From an uncultured Eubacteriales bacterium (GTDB taxonomy: Bacteria; Bacillota; Clostridia; Oscillospirales; Oscillospiraceae), in contig CABPXX010000001.1 in assembly GCA_902461475.1 (NCBI GenBank), forward strand, positions 1-17,941: a stretch of DNA of 17,941 nt, read 5' to 3'. This document shows, piece after piece, positions 1-5,694 of this stretch. The notes under the pieces were generated by a model. The model was not told where the DNA came from. It was given only the letters and a program-made list of their open reading frames with translations, and ran no database searches. Position 1 is the stretch's first letter. Each line of letters opens with the position of its first letter. Position numbers and translations under genes: made by a program.

Positions 1-654
1 AAGCGCAAGATCATCGGGGAAGAATTCATCCGTGTCTTTGAGGAAGAGGCGAAAAAGATCGGCGCAGTGGACTATCTGGCACAGGGCACCATCTATCCCG
101 ATGTGATCGAGTCCGGCGCGGGCGCCGCCGCCGTCATCAAGAGCCACCACAATGTGGGCGGCCTGCCCGACTATGTGGATTTCAAGGAGATCATCGAGCC
201 CCTGCGCCTGCTGTTCAAGGACGAGGTGCGTCAACTGGGCCGGGAACTCGGCCTGCCGGAGTATCTGGTCAGCCGCCAGCCGTTCCCCGGTCCCGGCCTT
301 GCCATCCGGATCATCGGAGCGGTCACAAAGGAAAAAGCCGATACGCTGCGGCAGGCGGATTTTATTTTCCGGGATGAGATCGCCAGGGCCGGCGAGGCCA
401 GGAACCTGAACCAGTACTTCGCTGTTCTCACCGACACCCGCTCTGTGGGCGTCATGGGGGACGGAAGGACGTATGACCACACGCTGGCGCTCCGGGCAGT
501 CACGACCGATGATTTTATGACTGCCGACTGGGCCCGGATCCCCTATGAGGTCCTGGATCAGGTCTCTGTGCGGATCGTAAATGAAGTGAAAGGGATCAAC
601 CGCATTGTCTATGACATCACAAGCAAGCCCCCGGCCACGGTGGAGTGGGAATAG
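1..654 (+). CDS. guaA: GMP synthase (glutamine-hydrolysing), 3' part
   Basis: The reading frame is open from base 1, so this is the last 217 codons of a gene that starts outside the window. GuaA converts XMP to GMP with ATP and glutamine in the cytoplasm. The visible part covers the end of the ATP-pyrophosphatase domain ([15 protein letters not shown], then the [10 protein letters not shown] loop) and the C-terminal dimerisation domain. The [10 protein letters not shown] motif and the closing segment [18 protein letters not shown] are hallmarks of the family, and the protein ends where GuaA proteins normally end, so the 3' end is intact. A strong terminator follows after 12 bases, and then an accessory island begins. 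The 3' end of guaA is a known integration site for some genomic islands, but no duplicated guaA end was found here. Identification is very secure. Confidence 0.97.
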   Translation, partial: KRKIIGEEFIRVFEEEAKKIGAVDYLAQGTIYPDVIESGAGAAAVIKSHHNVGGLPDYVDFKEIIEPLRLLFKDEVRQLGRELGLPEYLVSRQPFPGPGLAIRIIGAVTKEKADTLRQADFIFRDEIARAGEARNLNQYFAVLTDTRSVGVMGDGRTYDHTLALRAVTTDDFMTADWARIPYEVLDQVSVRIVNEVKGINRIVYDITSKPPATVEWE

Positions 655-666
655 CTGGAAATTAAA

Positions 667-705
667 ACTCGCAGGTTCCTTTCTGAAGGGACCTGCGAGT
701 TTTTT
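667..705 (+). terminator. Intrinsic terminator of guaA
   Basis: A 13-bp stem with one G-T pair (ACTCGCAGGTTCC, 667-679, with 688-700) and an 8-base loop is followed by a T run to 705. It lies 12 bases after the guaA stop. The T run directly abuts the orphan coding remnant that follows, so native chromosome probably ends around here. Confidence 0.93.
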
Positions 706-707
706 CG

Positions 708-848
708 TCCTTCTCCGACTATACACGGGTCAAGCGGGTCTTTGGCCCGGAGCAGGTAGCAGAGGCGGTGGAGGCCGGCAAACAGTGGGAACAGGCAGAG
801 AAAGGCCGCAAGCGGCCCCGACGTTCTCTTGAGCGTGGCGGGCGTTGA
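708..848 (+). pseudogene. Orphan C-terminal coding remnant
   Basis: A frame with coding character ends at TGA 846-848 but has no start codon or ribosome binding site; upstream it runs into the guaA terminator. It reads SDYTRVKRVFGPEQVAEAVE, then AGKQWEQAEKGRKRPRRSLE, then RGGR. This looks like an amphipathic helix rich in Glu, Ala, Lys and Arg with a very basic tail, as at the end of a real cytoplasmic or DNA-associated protein. I do not recognise the family. Its position between the guaA terminator and the ars promoter suggests the leftover 3' end of a gene whose 5' part was lost when the island was inserted or rearranged. It could also be a chance open frame of about 46 codons. Confidence 0.4.
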
Positions 849-849
849 C

Positions 850-865
850 TTCAAAAAATTTTGAT
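850..865. promoter_or_regulatory. ArsR-type operator copy 1, upstream of the -35
   Basis: TTCAAAAAATTTTGAT is an imperfect palindrome that matches the two other ATCAAA..TTTGAT sites at 909-924 and 1293-1308. It ends 7 bases before the -35 element of the arsR promoter. It is the weakest copy. Confidence 0.5.
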
Positions 866-872
866 TGAACTG

Positions 873-901
873 TTGACAAACGCATAATTGCCGCATATAC
901 A
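873..901 (+). promoter_or_regulatory. arsR promoter
   Basis: TTGACA (873-878), a 17-base spacer and TATACA (896-901) make a near-consensus vegetative promoter. The start point should fall near 908, at the edge of the operator palindrome at 909-924. This is the standard geometry for repression by an ArsR protein bound at the start site. Confidence 0.85.
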
Positions 902-908
902 TAATCAT

Positions 909-924
909 ATCAAAATAATTTGAT
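909..924. promoter_or_regulatory. ArsR-type operator copy 2, at the transcription start
   Basis: ATCAAAATAATTTGAT is a palindrome with 6-base arms around ATAA. It immediately follows the -10 element and precedes the arsR ribosome binding site. It resembles the AT-rich ATCAA(A)..TTTGAT sites bound by ArsR/SmtB family proteins. That the neighbouring ArsR protein binds it is inference. Confidence 0.75.
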
Positions 925-937
925 GTGAGGTGAAAAC

Positions 938-1252
938 ATGGGGACAGCGTATCAAGAGCAGGCAAAGGTATTCAAGGCCCTCTGTGACCCTAAGCGGCTT
1001 GCAATCCTGGAACAGTTAAGGAGCGGTGAAAAGTGTGCTTGCGTCCTACAAGAGCCATTGGATTTAACGCAGTCCGGCCTTTCCTACCACATGAAAATCC
1101 TCTGCGATTCTGGCATTGTTGTCAGTCGCCAGGAGGGTAAATGGATGCACTACCGCCTGAGTCCTGCTGGCAGGAACTATGCGGTGGAATTGCTTAAGAA
1201 GTTGACAACTCCAGACATGGAGCATGAGGGTACCTGTCCTCGTTGTGGATAG
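938..1252 (+). CDS. arsR: ArsR/SmtB family metalloregulator
   Basis: A 104-residue winged-helix repressor, the normal length for the family, that should release its operator when it binds arsenical or thiol-reactive metal. Residues 8-30 (AKVFKALCDPKRLAILEQL) are the family's N-terminal helices. SGEKCACVLQEPLDLTQSGL contains the paired cysteines at the start of the DNA-binding helix, equivalent to the ELCVCDL metal site. The segment SYHMKILCDSGIVVSRQEGK is the recognition helix and wing, and the protein ends in CPRCG, adding possible thiol ligands. The ATG follows a GAGGTG ribosome binding site. Upstream lie a promoter with one palindrome at the start site and another above the -35; a third palindrome precedes the permease gene, so it probably controls both. 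Function as an arsenic sensor is inferred from the neighbouring ArsP-like permease. Confidence 0.9.
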   Translation: MGTAYQEQAKVFKALCDPKRLAILEQLRSGEKCACVLQEPLDLTQSGLSYHMKILCDSGIVVSRQEGKWMHYRLSPAGRNYAVELLKKLTTPDMEHEGTCPRCG

Positions 1253-1283
1253 AAACGCCATCTACTTAGATGGCGTTTCTATC
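1248..1283 (+). other. Perfect 16-bp hairpin overlapping the arsR stop codon, without T run
   Basis: GATAGAAACGCCATCT (1248-1263) pairs perfectly with 1268-1283 around the loop ACTT. The stem includes the arsR stop codon. The bases that follow (GGCACGATAC) hold no T run, so this is not a canonical intrinsic terminator. It may stabilise the arsR mRNA end or reduce read-through into the permease gene. Confidence 0.75.
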
Positions 1284-1290
1284 GGCACGA

Positions 1291-1312
1291 TACATCAAAA
1301 ATTTTTGATGTA
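1291..1312. promoter_or_regulatory. ArsR-type operator copy 3, perfect palindrome before the permease
   Basis: A perfect 22-bp palindrome with core ATCAAAAATTTTTGAT (1293-1308) flanked by TAC and GTA. It matches the sites at the arsR promoter and lies 31 bases upstream of the permease start. No clear -35/-10 pair was seen next to it, so it may act as a second repression site, a roadblock, or part of a weak internal promoter. Confidence 0.7.
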
Positions 1313-1342
1313 TTTTCTATCTATGGAAAGTGAGGCTTTTGT

Positions 1343-2035
1343 ATGGGCGTGTGGGATTTCATTCAAGACCAGGTGCTTGGCATGAAATGGCTGAACGAAC
1401 TTCTCGGCATTGGGCTGTCGGCACTGGGCTTGGATGTAAATGGGCGCATTGGCGGCAGCGTCCAGTTTTTTATCTACGATGTCTTGAAAATCACGGTTCT
1501 GCTCTGCGTATTGATTTTTGCAATCTCCTATATTCAAAGTTATTTTCCGCCAGAGCGAAGTAAGCGCATTTTAGGTCGTTTTCATGGGATTTGGGCGAAC
1601 ATCATCTCCGCTCTGCTGGGAACAGTGACCCCCTTTTGCTCCTGCTCATCTATCCCGCTGTTCATCGGTTTTACCAGTGCGGGACTTCCCTTGGGGGTGA
1701 CGTTCTCCTTTTTGATTTCATCTCCGATGGTCGATTTGGGAAGTCTTGTCCTGCTAATGAGCATTTTCGGCGCAAAAGTGGCTGTTGTCTATGTGATCCT
1801 TGGGCTCGTGATTGCGGTAATCGGCGGTAGCATGATTGAAAAGTTGCGTATGGAAAAGTATGTTGAAAGTTTTGTACTTTCGGCTGGCAGCGTTGATATT
1901 GAGTCTCCTGACCTGACGATCCGGGAAAGGCTCACCTACGCAAAGGAACAAATGCTGGGTACCTTCAAGAAGGTGTTCCCCTATTGGACTGTTTCACAAG
2001 AAGAAAGAGGAAAAAAGTTGTTGCTGTGGCGGTAG
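1343..2035 (+). pseudogene. ArsP-like permease (DUF318 family), C-terminally truncated
   Basis: The 230-residue product begins as a DUF318/ArsP-type inner-membrane permease, a family that includes exporters of trivalent organoarsenicals. A ribosome binding site (GTGAGG) precedes the ATG. Hydrophobic segments lie near residues 42-67, 82-105, 112-140 and 144-170. The family motif TPFCSCSS is present near residues 94-101, with a conserved following segment (LPLGVTFSFLISSPMVDLGS). After LGTFKKVFPY (residue 214) the homology stops: the remaining 16 residues (WTVSQEERGKKLLLWR) are an out-of-frame reading of the start of the next gene, a thioredoxin-like protein. The C-terminal membrane helices expected after VFPY are absent. 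The simplest explanation is one deletion, with one breakpoint near 1984, that removed the permease 3' end and the thioredoxin start. The product is probably non-functional. Confidence 0.85.
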
Positions 2036-2051
2036 TTGCACACCCGAAAAA

Positions 2052-2324
2052 ATGGTGGAAGCAGAGGCCGCAAAAACAATCGCGGGGGTAAAAGTGCTGG
2101 GGTCTGGCTGTGCGAAGTGCCATGCGCTGGAAGATGCCACCAGAGCAGCGCTTGCGGAACTGCACATGGAAACAACCATAGACCATGTGACAGACTTCTC
2201 GCAGATCGCTACCTATGGTGTAATGACTACCCCTGCCCTTGTGGTAGATGACAAGGTCGTGTCCTATGGTAAAGTTTTGAAAAAAGACGAGGCCAAAGCC
2301 CTAATTCAGAAGGTAAGAGGATGA
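2052..2324 (+). pseudogene. Thioredoxin-like redox protein (TM0996/MTH895 type), start lost
   Basis: The frame encodes a small thioredoxin-fold protein of the glutaredoxin-like TM0996/MTH895 type, often found beside ArsP-like permeases. The core reads VKVLGSGCAKCHALEDATRA with the CxxC active site CAKC, then YGVMTTPALVVDDKVVSYGK with the cis-proline TTPA. The first ATG (2052) has no ribosome binding site. In the same frame upstream, 1986-2051 reads GLFHKKKEEKSCCCGGSCTP, a Cys-rich leader I regard as part of the original protein, yet no ATG, GTG or TTG precedes it. The original ATG just before GLFHKKK therefore appears to have been deleted, with the codon there now ATT (1983-1985). An AAGGTG motif lies about 7 bases before this ATT, so rare AUU initiation is conceivable. 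It may otherwise be untranslated or made as an 90-residue protein from 2052. Confidence 0.75.
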
Positions 2325-2341
2325 TTTGTAGCAATCCCAGC

Positions 2342-2399
2342 CGGGGCCGTCAATGGTCGAGATGAACGGCGCACAAGTGCGCCGCCATTGACCGCCCCG
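2342..2399. repeat. Two-tier palindrome (cruciform-like), first of three in the gene-free stretch
   Basis: The outer arms GTCAATGG (2349-2356) and CCATTGAC (2385-2392) are extended by CGGGGC (2342-2347) and GCCCCG (2394-2399). The inner arms CGGCGCAC (2367-2374) and GTGCGCCG (2377-2384) close on an AA loop. The 10 bases 2357-2366 bulge on one side. It starts 17 bases after the thioredoxin stop. No T run follows. Confidence 0.8.
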
Positions 2400-2424
2400 C
2401 CCGGCCTTGCTCTGCGGTTATCAA

Positions 2425-2459
2425 GGCGGGCAAGCCCCAAGGGTGCTTGCCCGCCCCTT
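2425..2459 (+). terminator. Hairpin, possible weak terminator downstream of the ars module
   Basis: GGCGGGCAAGC (2425-2435) pairs with GCTTGCCCGCC (2445-2455), with further CCC/GGG pairing in the loop. A short T tract (2457-2460) follows. It could end transcription from the arsR promoter, but the T run is short. Confidence 0.45.
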
Positions 2460-2819
2460 TTGGATTTTGGGAGAACGGGAGCCGCCTCCTTCGGGACACT
2501 TTGTCCCAGCCCTGCGGGGGACGAAAGACGAGGGACGGGGGCTTATATACCTGCCGCCGCTCTCTGAAAACGGACCGGCTTTTTGTTCCCTCCCGGTCAC
2601 AAAAACCCCGCCCGTTTTCCTGCCGGTGCAAGCGGGGTGCATACCGCACCGCCCCCCGCTTCCCCCGTCAGCCACGCCAGCAGGTATAACACACTACACC
2701 TTGCAAGCAAGGTCGTGTGCCAAGGGGGGGCCGCTGCCCCCCTTTGGAAACCCCCGGTTTTGCCGTGGTGTGCCCACAGTCCGCATTTCTGCGCCCGTGT
2801 CCCCACCCCTCCAAAACCC

Positions 2820-2873
2820 AAAGAAGCGGCGCAGACCAGCCCACCCCCACGGGCTGATCTGCGCCGCTTCTTT
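2820..2873. repeat. 23-bp inverted repeat upstream of the XRE promoter
   Basis: The left arm 2820-2842 (AAAGAAGCGGCGCAG...) pairs with 2851-2873 over 23 positions with a single mismatch, around an 8-base C-rich loop. The right arm ends CTTCTTT, so termination is possible, but a structural role in the mobile element is equally likely. Confidence 0.75.
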
Positions 2874-2931
2874 GTCCGGCCTGCGGGCCGGGACGGGAGA
2901 AAAAACACATTGGGGAAATTGCGTTTCCGGG

Positions 2932-2960
2932 TTGCAATTTTCGACAATCTGGGTTATAAT
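2932..2960 (+). promoter_or_regulatory. Promoter of the XRE regulator-recombinase pair
   Basis: TTGCAA (2932-2937), a 17-base spacer and a consensus TATAAT (2955-2960). The octamer GGTTGCAA containing the -35 recurs at 2980-2987, next to the start codon of the regulator gene. Confidence 0.85.
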
Positions 2961-2971
2961 AAACTTAACCC
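2951..2971. promoter_or_regulatory. Probable XRE operator over the -10 element
   Basis: GGGTTA (2951-2956) and TAACCC (2966-2971) form an inverted repeat separated by 9 bases. It overlaps the TATAAT box, a position suited to autorepression by the XRE protein encoded next. Binding is inferred. Confidence 0.55.
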
Positions 2972-2988
2972 GAATAGGAGGTTGCAAC

Positions 2989-3342
2989 ATGAAAGAAGTG
3001 GGTAAGCGGTTGAAAGCCCTGCGGGAAAGCATTGGCATTTCACAGGTAAAAATGGCCGAGGCCATCGGCTCCACACAGTCCAGTATCAACCGCTACGAAA
3101 ACGGCCAGTCCACCCCGCCCGTGGAACTGTTCCGCCGCTATGCGGATTACTTTGATGTGTCGCTGGATTATATCTTTGCCCGGACGGATAAGCCCCAAGG
3201 GGTGACATACGAGTTTAAGCCCAAGGCCGCCCCGGAGCGGGCGGAAATGCGCCGCTTTATTGAGATGTGCTTTGACCCCCAGTCCCCCATGAACGAGAAG
3301 CTGAAAGAAACCCTGCTGCGCATGATGGAGGGAGAACAATGA
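2989..3342 (+). CDS. XRE-family helix-turn-helix regulator
   Basis: A 117-residue Cro/CI-type regulator. The ATG at 2989 follows an AGGAGG site (2976-2981); a longer upstream reading frame has no support. Residues 5-60 form the HTH domain (GKRLKALRESIGISQVKMAE, then GSTQSSINRYENGQSTPPVE), followed by FRRYADYFDVSLDYIFARTD, the usual end of a CI-like HTH_3 domain. The C-terminal half is short and charged, with no peptidase or ligand domain. Its stop codon overlaps the start of the recombinase gene (ATGA, 3339-3342), so the two are co-translated. The palindrome over its promoter suggests autoregulation, and hence control of recombinase level. A role as switch or directionality regulator for the element is inference. 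Confidence 0.92.
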   Translation: MKEVGKRLKALRESIGISQVKMAEAIGSTQSSINRYENGQSTPPVELFRRYADYFDVSLDYIFARTDKPQGVTYEFKPKAAPERAEMRRFIEMCFDPQSPMNEKLKETLLRMMEGEQ

Positions 3343-4862
3343 AAGCTGTGATATATGCCCGCTATTCCTCCGACAACCAGCGGGAGGAAAGCATAGAGGG
3401 CCAGATTAGAGAGTGTACCGCCTTTGCCGAGAAGAACGGTATCACCATCCTGCGCCACTACATAGACCGGGCCTTTTCCGCCAAGACGGACAACCGCCCG
3501 GAATTTCAGAACATGATTAAGGACAGCGGCAAACGCCTGTTTGATATGATTATCGTCTGGAAGCTGGATAGGTTTGCCCGCAACCGCTACGACAGCGCCC
3601 GCTACAAGGCCGCTCTGAAAAAGAACGGGGTCAAGGTGGTGTCCGCCACCGAAGTCATTTCCGACGGGGCCGAGGGTATCATTTTGGAAAGCGTGCTGGA
3701 GGGCTACGCCGAATACTACTCCGCCGACCTGTCCGAAAAAGTTGTCCGGGGCATGACGGAGAACGCCCTGAAATCCAAGTACAACGGCGGCACCCTGCCC
3801 ATCGGCTACCAGATCGACAGCGACCAGTGCTTCCAGCTTGACCCGCTCACCGCCCCCTTTGTCCGGGAGGCGTTCCAGCGGTATGACGAGGGGGCCACCA
3901 TGACCCAAATCCGGGACTGGCTCAACGGGCAGGGCGTGAAGAACACACGGGGCCAGAAGATGACCTACAACAGCATACAGCACCTTTTGAACAACCGCCG
4001 CTATATCGGAGAGTACACCTACCGGGACATTGTGGTGCCGGACGGTATTCCCGCCATCGTCCCCCAAGACCTCTTTGACCGGGTGCAGGAGAAGCTGGCG
4101 AAGAACAAGAAAGCCCCGGCCCGCCACAAGGCCGAGGACGATTACTTACTGACAACCAAGTTATTCTGCGGCTACTGTGGGGCTTACCTTTGCGGCGAGA
4201 GCGGCACCAGCCACACGGGGAATGTCCACCACTACTACAAGTGCGTGTCGGTGAAGAAGAAGCGCACCGAGTGCCACAAGAAGTCTGTCAGGAAAGAATG
4301 GATTGAAGATTTGGTGGTCAGCGAAACCATGAAGATGGTGATGGACGATACGGCGATTGAGGCCATCGTGTCCATGCTGATGGACTTGCAGGACAGGGAG
4401 AATGTCAACCTGCCGCTTTATGAACAGCAATTACGGGAAACGGACACGGCCATTCAAAATCTCTTGAACGCCATCCAGCAGGGTATCTTGACCAAGTCCA
4501 CGAAAGGCCGTCTGGAAGAACTGGAAGCCACGAAAGAGGAACTGGAAACCAAGATTGCCTGCGAGAAGCTGGCGAAGCCCAAGGTCAGCGCCGAGTTTAT
4601 GACCTTCTGGCTCCACCGCTTCCGCAAGCTGGATGTGCGGCAGAAGTCCCACAGGAAAATGTTGATCGATACCTTTGTCAACGCTATTTTCCTGTATGAT
4701 GACAAGATGGTGATTACTTTCAACTACAAGGAAGGGACAACGACCATCACTTTTGGCGACCTGAAAGCGGCGCTGGACAAGGAAAAAACAGGTTCGGATT
4801 TGGATTGCTCAACTGCACCAAAAATCCCGAATGCAAGCGCATTCGGGATTTTTGTTTTATGA
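3339..4862 (+). CDS. Large serine recombinase (site-specific integrase)
   Basis: A 507-residue large serine recombinase, which cuts and rejoins attachment sites to integrate or excise a mobile element. The resolvase domain covers about residues 1-145 with the start KAVIYARYSSDNQREESIEG; Ser10 is the expected nucleophile, and IIVWKLDRFARNRYD is the conserved catalytic arginine region. The Recombinase domain (about 155-260) includes NGGTLPIGYQID. A zinc ribbon follows (CGYCG, Cys277 and Cys280, with CVSVKKKRTECHKK), then a Leu/Glu-rich coiled coil (about 355-405). The length is normal. The last 13 residues (KIPNASAFGIFVL) are encoded by the terminator hairpin, so the present tail may be accidental rather than ancestral. 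The start overlaps the XRE stop. No excisionase, relaxase or conjugation gene is in the window, so the island is a cut-down element or only one end of it. Confidence 0.95.
   Translation: MKAVIYARYSSDNQREESIEGQIRECTAFAEKNGITILRHYIDRAFSAKTDNRPEFQNMIKDSGKRLFDMIIVWKLDRFARNRYDSARYKAALKKNGVKVVSATEVISDGAEGIILESVLEGYAEYYSADLSEKVVRGMTENALKSKYNGGTLPIGYQIDSDQCFQLDPLTAPFVREAFQRYDEGATMTQIRDWLNGQGVKNTRGQKMTYNSIQHLLNNRRYIGEYTYRDIVVPDGIPAIVPQDLFDRVQEKLAKNKKAPARHKAEDDYLLTTKLFCGYCGAYLCGESGTSHTGNVHHYYKCVSVKKKRTECHKKSVRKEWIEDLVVSETMKMVMDDTAIEAIVSMLMDLQDRENVNLPLYEQQLRETDTAIQNLLNAIQQGILTKSTKGRLEELEATKEELETKIACEKLAKPKVSAEFMTFWLHRFRKLDVRQKSHRKMLIDTFVNAIFLYDDKMVITFNYKEGTTTITFGDLKAALDKEKTGSDLDCSTAPKIPNASAFGIFVL
4821..4855. 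terminator. Bidirectional terminator inside the recombinase 3' end
   Basis: AAAATCCCGAATGC (4821-4834) pairs with 4839-4852 around the loop AAGC, giving a 14-bp stem. A T run follows on the plus strand and on the minus strand, so it can end both the recombinase transcript and the convergent minus-strand operon. The last 13 recombinase codons lie in it. Confidence 0.9.
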
Positions 4863-4876
4863 TTCTTGGTTTAGTT

Positions 4877-4909
4877 GCCCTCGAATGCCGCTGCATTCGG
4901 GGCTTTTTT
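4877..4909 (+). terminator. Second terminator with the same core sequence
   Basis: GCCCTCGAATGC (4877-4888) pairs with GCATTCGGGGC (4893-4903) with a bulged T, loop CGCT, followed by six T (4904-4909). The core CGAATGC..GCATTCG is shared with the hairpin at 4821-4855. Its T run overlaps the stop codon of the minus-strand gene that ends at 4908. Confidence 0.88.
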
Positions 4910-5615
4910 AGTCTTCCTGGGGGAACTGCTCCATCACCTGGTGCTTGGCCTCCATGAGGATGTCCATGCCTTGCTGGGTCTGGGTGCAAAATTCATGCCA
5001 GCGTGCTTCCTTGTACAACATCGTGTCCCCCTGGCCTTCCTCTACCTCTGCGTTCCAATCGGTATAGCAGAGAATGGGGGCAAGGGTGAGATCGTCCCGG
5101 AGCTGGTAGACAGGCTGTTCGTAGATGGACTGGAACGCATCCGCTGGCCCCTGAAGAAACACCAGGTATTCCCAGTTGTTTTGGGGCAGATTGACATAGC
5201 CGGTCTGTAGATGGCCCGATGTGGGGGACTCAGGGAGGTTCCACTGGGAGCTGGTGAGCCAAATGAGATCACCATTCTGTAGTCCTTCCCCGGCATACAC
5301 ATCCACAACATAAAAACGCTGTACCATGGCTCCGTCATAGGACATGGCAGAGGAGTGGGCGGTCACGCGGGCGATGATGGGGGAGTCGGGCAGCTGCTCC
5401 ACCATCTCTTGGGCGGCGGTGGAACAGGCCTCATCCGGGAGGAGGGGGACGGACAAGGGGGTCAAGTCCTCCAGTTCCAGAGCGGTTGGCCCATCCTGGG
5501 CATCAGCGGTGGGGGCGGATTGCTGGTGGATGGCCCAGAATACCCCCGCACATATCAGGGCCAGAAAGGCCAGCAGGGTAACCAGATGTAAGAAACTCTG
5601 TTTCCTCTTTTTCAT
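4908..5615 (-). CDS. Membrane-anchored extracytoplasmic protein, paralogue B
   Basis: A 235-residue protein of no family I recognise. Residues 9-31 are a single hydrophobic segment after a basic start (MKKRKQSF); no lipobox is seen (ALIC has Ile before Cys), so it is probably a membrane-anchored or secreted protein with its body outside the cell. It is a paralogue of the gene just upstream in the operon (5695-6387). Both contain LPxSPIIARVT, a V(D/Q)V(Y/F)xGEGLxxGD block, EYLVFLxG, a Cys-Tyr pair (ILCYTDW here, FFCYEDL there) and a closing ExxTQxGxxxxxExKHxxxEQ helix. An earlier Cys (DEACSTAAQ here, ADACQYAAQ there) is also shared, so an extracellular disulphide is plausible. GGAGGA precedes the start. 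It is the last gene of the ABC operon. Role unknown; substrate capture, sensing or self-protection are possibilities. Confidence 0.85.
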   Translation of the reverse strand: MKKRKQSFLHLVTLLAFLALICAGVFWAIHQQSAPTADAQDGPTALELEDLTPLSVPLLPDEACSTAAQEMVEQLPDSPIIARVTAHSSAMSYDGAMVQRFYVVDVYAGEGLQNGDLIWLTSSQWNLPESPTSGHLQTGYVNLPQNNWEYLVFLQGPADAFQSIYEQPVYQLRDDLTLAPILCYTDWNAEVEEGQGDTMLYKEARWHEFCTQTQQGMDILMEAKHQVMEQFPQED

Positions 5616-5633
5616 GACGATTCCTCCAATCTT
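5611..5633 (-). repeat. Copied gene-end and ribosome binding site from the tandem duplication
   Basis: The 23 bases 5611-5633, just at and before the start of paralogue B, match 6383-6405 at 22 positions. At the second place the same bases are the last codons of the ABC ATPase gene, its stop and the start of paralogue A. The copy shows that the duplication that produced paralogue B carried along the end of the ATPase gene with the ribosome binding site GGAGGA. Confidence 0.85.
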
Positions 5634-5694
5634 TTGTTATTTCGGGGGGACAGAAGTGGTTTGAGTTTGGGTTATGACCGGTGTTTTGTGGCTC

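Larger units (their letters stand above)
2325..2931. other. About 600 bp of GC-rich, gene-free island DNA
   Basis: I see no convincing gene here. Open frames exist on both strands because GC-rich DNA has few stops, but they are rich in Pro, Arg and Gly, lack ribosome binding sites and show no recognisable domain. The stretch holds three large inverted repeats (2342-2399, 2425-2455, 2820-2873). The XRE/recombinase promoter begins at its right end. In clostridial mobile elements such non-coding segments commonly lie next to the integration module; whether it carries an origin of transfer or attachment function cannot be told from sequence. Confidence 0.6.

Noticed and set aside
2011..2017. AAAAAAG slippery heptamer at the permease-thioredoxin junction, suggesting programmed -1 frameshifting
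   Set aside because: It is in the right phase, but a -1 shift leads to a third frame, not the thioredoxin frame, which needs +1. The thioredoxin coding sequence also starts before the heptamer.
2407..2988. In-frame N-terminal extension of the XRE gene making a 311-residue protein
   Set aside because: The extension is Pro/Arg/Gly-rich, spans the 23-bp inverted repeat and the promoter, and has no ribosome binding site. The XRE domain begins at 2989 right behind AGGAGG.
3168..4127. Long minus-strand open frame of 319 codons opposite the recombinase
   Set aside because: It is a shadow of a GC-rich gene: Val/Gly/His-rich, no ribosome binding site and no recognisable domain, opposite a full recombinase.
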